From contig NZ_QFRK01000022.1 of assembly GCF_003143855.1 (NCBI RefSeq), positions 1 through 64,000 on the forward strand: a stretch of DNA of 64,000 bases, written 5' to 3'. A program made the position numbers and the translations under genes. Positions 62,534 through 64,000 of the stretch are shown one piece after another (position 1 is the first letter of the stretch; every line of letters begins with the position of its first letter). Origin of the DNA: Streptomyces sp. NWU339. Lineage in GTDB: Bacteria; Actinomycetota; Actinomycetes; Streptomycetales; Streptomycetaceae. The notes below the pieces were generated by a model that ran no database searches, was not told the DNA's origin, and saw nothing but the letters and a program-made list of their open reading frames with translations.

Positions 62534-62896
62534 ATGACCACCAGCAACACCGGTACCGGAGACATCGACCCCGCAGTCCGCGAGGAACTCGTCCGGTTGC
62601 GCGACAGCATCGACAACATCGACGCCGCCGTCGTCCACATGCTCGCCGAACGCTTCAAATGCACCCAGCAGGTCGGCCGCCTCAAGGCCCGCCACCACCT
62701 GCCACCCGCCGACCCCGCCCGCGAAAGCCGGCAGATCACCCGACTGCGCACCCTCGCCGAGAACGCCAAACTCGACCCGGCCTTCGCCGAGAAATTCCTC
62801 AACTTCATCATCGCCGAGGTCATCCGCCACCACGAACACATCGCCGACACCACCACCAGGAACACCACCGGCAACTCCACACCCACCACCGACTGA
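62534..62896 (+). CDS. AroQ-type chorismate mutase
   Basis: 120 aa from ATG 62534 (MTTSNTGTGDIDPAVREELV). All-helical AroQ fold: LRDSIDNIDAAVVHMLAERF, KCTQQVGRLKARHHLPPADP with the conserved Arg/Lys, and REsRQITRLRTLAENAKLDP, LNFIIAEVIRHHE. Converts chorismate to prephenate for Phe/Tyr, competing with TrpE. The last 20 residues are Thr-rich. Monofunctional. Confidence 0.93.
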   Translation: MTTSNTGTGDIDPAVREELVRLRDSIDNIDAAVVHMLAERFKCTQQVGRLKARHHLPPADPARESRQITRLRTLAENAKLDPAFAEKFLNFIIAEVIRHHEHIADTTTRNTTGNSTPTTD

Positions 62897-63009
62897 CACC
62901 CCCGAAAACCCGCAGAGGCGCGCATCGGGGAGCCCCCACAACACCGGGCAGGGACCACGTACCGATCCGCCTCTGTGCCACACCGGCGGCATCGGGCAGC
63001 ATGGCCTGC

Positions 63010-64000
63010 ATGTCCGTACTGACGCGCGACGAAGCGCACAACCGAGCACAGCTCCTCGACGTCCACCGCTACACGATCGAACTCGATCTCACCACCGGTG
63101 ACGACACCTTCGACTCCCACACCCTGATCCGCTTCACCGTCCTCACCGACCAGGACGACACGGACACCTTCGTCGAAGTCAAGCCCGCCGAGCTGCGCTC
63201 CGTCACCCTCGACGGACACCCCCTCGACCCCGGCACCCTCCACGGCAACCGACTGCCGCTCAAGGGCCTCACCCCCGGCGAACACGAACTACGCCTCGAC
63301 GCCACCATGCACTACTCCCGCACCGGCGAAGGCATGCACCGCTTCACCGACCCCGCCGACGGCGAGACCTACGTCTACACCCAGCTCTTCATGGACGACG
63401 TCCAACGCGTCTTCGCCGCCTTCGACCAGCCCGACCTCAAAGCCGTCTTCGAGATGACCGTCACCGCCCCCCACAACTGGACGGTCCTCGCCAACGGCAT
63501 CACCGAACACCTCGGCCAAGGCCGCTGGAAAGCGGCCCCCACCCCCCTCATCTCCACCTACCTCGTCGCCGTCGCCGCAGGCCCCTGGCACACCGTAAGC
63601 ACCGAACACCGCGGCCTGCCCTTCGCCCTCCACTGCCGCCGCTCCCTCGCACCCCACCTCGACGCCGACGCCGACGAACTCCTCGACATCACCCGCTCCT
63701 GCTTCGACCGCTACCACGAAAAATTCCAGGAACCCTACCCCTTCGACTCCTACGACCAGGCATTCGTCCCCGAATTCAACGCCGGCGCCATGGAGAACCC
63801 CGGACTCGTCACCTTCCGCGACGAATTCGTCTTCCGCTCCGCCGTCACCGACACCCAACGCCAGACCCGCGCCATGGTCATCGCCCACGAAATGGCCCAC
63901 ATGTGGTTCGGCGACCTCGTCACCCTCACCTGGTGGGACGACATCTGGCTCAACGAGTCCTTCGCCGAATACATGGGCTACCAGACCACCGCCGAAGCCA
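63010..64000 (+). CDS. pepN: Aminopeptidase N, N-terminal part (runs off the window)
   Basis: Open from ATG 63010 (MSVLTRDEAHNRAQLLDVHR; ATG 63001 also in frame) to the window end, 330 codons seen of an expected 850. M1-family zinc aminopeptidase: N-terminal beta domain, substrate motif GAMEN (residues 259-263), zinc site HEMAH (293-297) with WLNESFAEYMGY providing the third ligand. Codon choice on the plus strand is strikingly C-rich, as in the whole region from about 60.4 kb. Confidence 0.95.
   Translation, partial: MSVLTRDEAHNRAQLLDVHRYTIELDLTTGDDTFDSHTLIRFTVLTDQDDTDTFVEVKPAELRSVTLDGHPLDPGTLHGNRLPLKGLTPGEHELRLDATMHYSRTGEGMHRFTDPADGETYVYTQLFMDDVQRVFAAFDQPDLKAVFEMTVTAPHNWTVLANGITEHLGQGRWKAAPTPLISTYLVAVAAGPWHTVSTEHRGLPFALHCRRSLAPHLDADADELLDITRSCFDRYHEKFQEPYPFDSYDQAFVPEFNAGAMENPGLVTFRDEFVFRSAVTDTQRQTRAMVIAHEMAHMWFGDLVTLTWWDDIWLNESFAEYMGYQTTAEA

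Overview
This window is chromosomal DNA from a Streptomyces or a very close relative. The evidence is very high GC with G/C-rich third codon positions, frequent GTG starts, ATGA/GTGA gene overlaps, and conserved actinobacterial genes in S. coelicolor-like order: divIVA, ileS, lspA, dnaE1, his, trp, lgt, gltBD, and a pepN that runs off the end. No rRNA, tRNA, CRISPR array, integrase or transposase was seen.

Layout. 1-9360: the end of divIVA, a hairpin-rich gap, ileS behind a translational T-box leader, then a histone-tailed DksA/TraR protein, lspA, an RluA-type pseudouridine synthase, a GNAT enzyme and a Na+/H+ antiporter. 9402-17000: small metabolic and envelope genes (SDR, MscS, hydrolase, Tat-exported PhoD, an anchored thioredoxin-fold protein, DUF2252). 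17148-25357: dnaE1, a NYN nuclease-like protein, an ABC exporter pair and a DUF2567 membrane protein. 25359-29794: a repeat element flanked by a perfect 23-bp inverted repeat, a 24-codon ribosomal protein gene (bL37), YbaK, a LON-domain protein, a gene broken by an in-frame TGA, and a pentapeptide-like membrane protein.

30032-44248 is an amino-acid biosynthesis region: hisD-hisC-hisB-orf-hisH-priA-ridA-hisF (ended by a 58-nt perfect palindrome), then hisI-trpE, a Trp-associated membrane protein, small membrane genes, and trpC-trpM-trpB-trpA. priA presumably supplies both the HisA and TrpF reactions. hisG, hisE, trpD and trpG are not here. 44407-51783: a second anchored DsbA-like protein and lgt, then on the minus strand four overlapping ADP-ribosylglycohydrolase-family genes followed by decayed CaiB and CitE-like sequences. 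52067-64000: a VIT1/CCC1-family transporter, gltBD with a GlnR-like site upstream, a GH46 chitosanase overlapping a rhomboid protease, a zinc metallopeptidase, chorismate mutase and the start of pepN.

The points most worth a second look are: the four-gene ADP-ribosylglycohydrolase operon with one member altered in its metal site; the GXHH active-site motif in IleRS; the decayed CoA-transferase/lyase pair; the in-frame TGA at 27213; the tail of trpM that resembles a dispersed repeat; the MITE-like element at 25359; and the chitosanase-rhomboid pair. All calls come from reading the sequence and recalled family knowledge; no database search was run.
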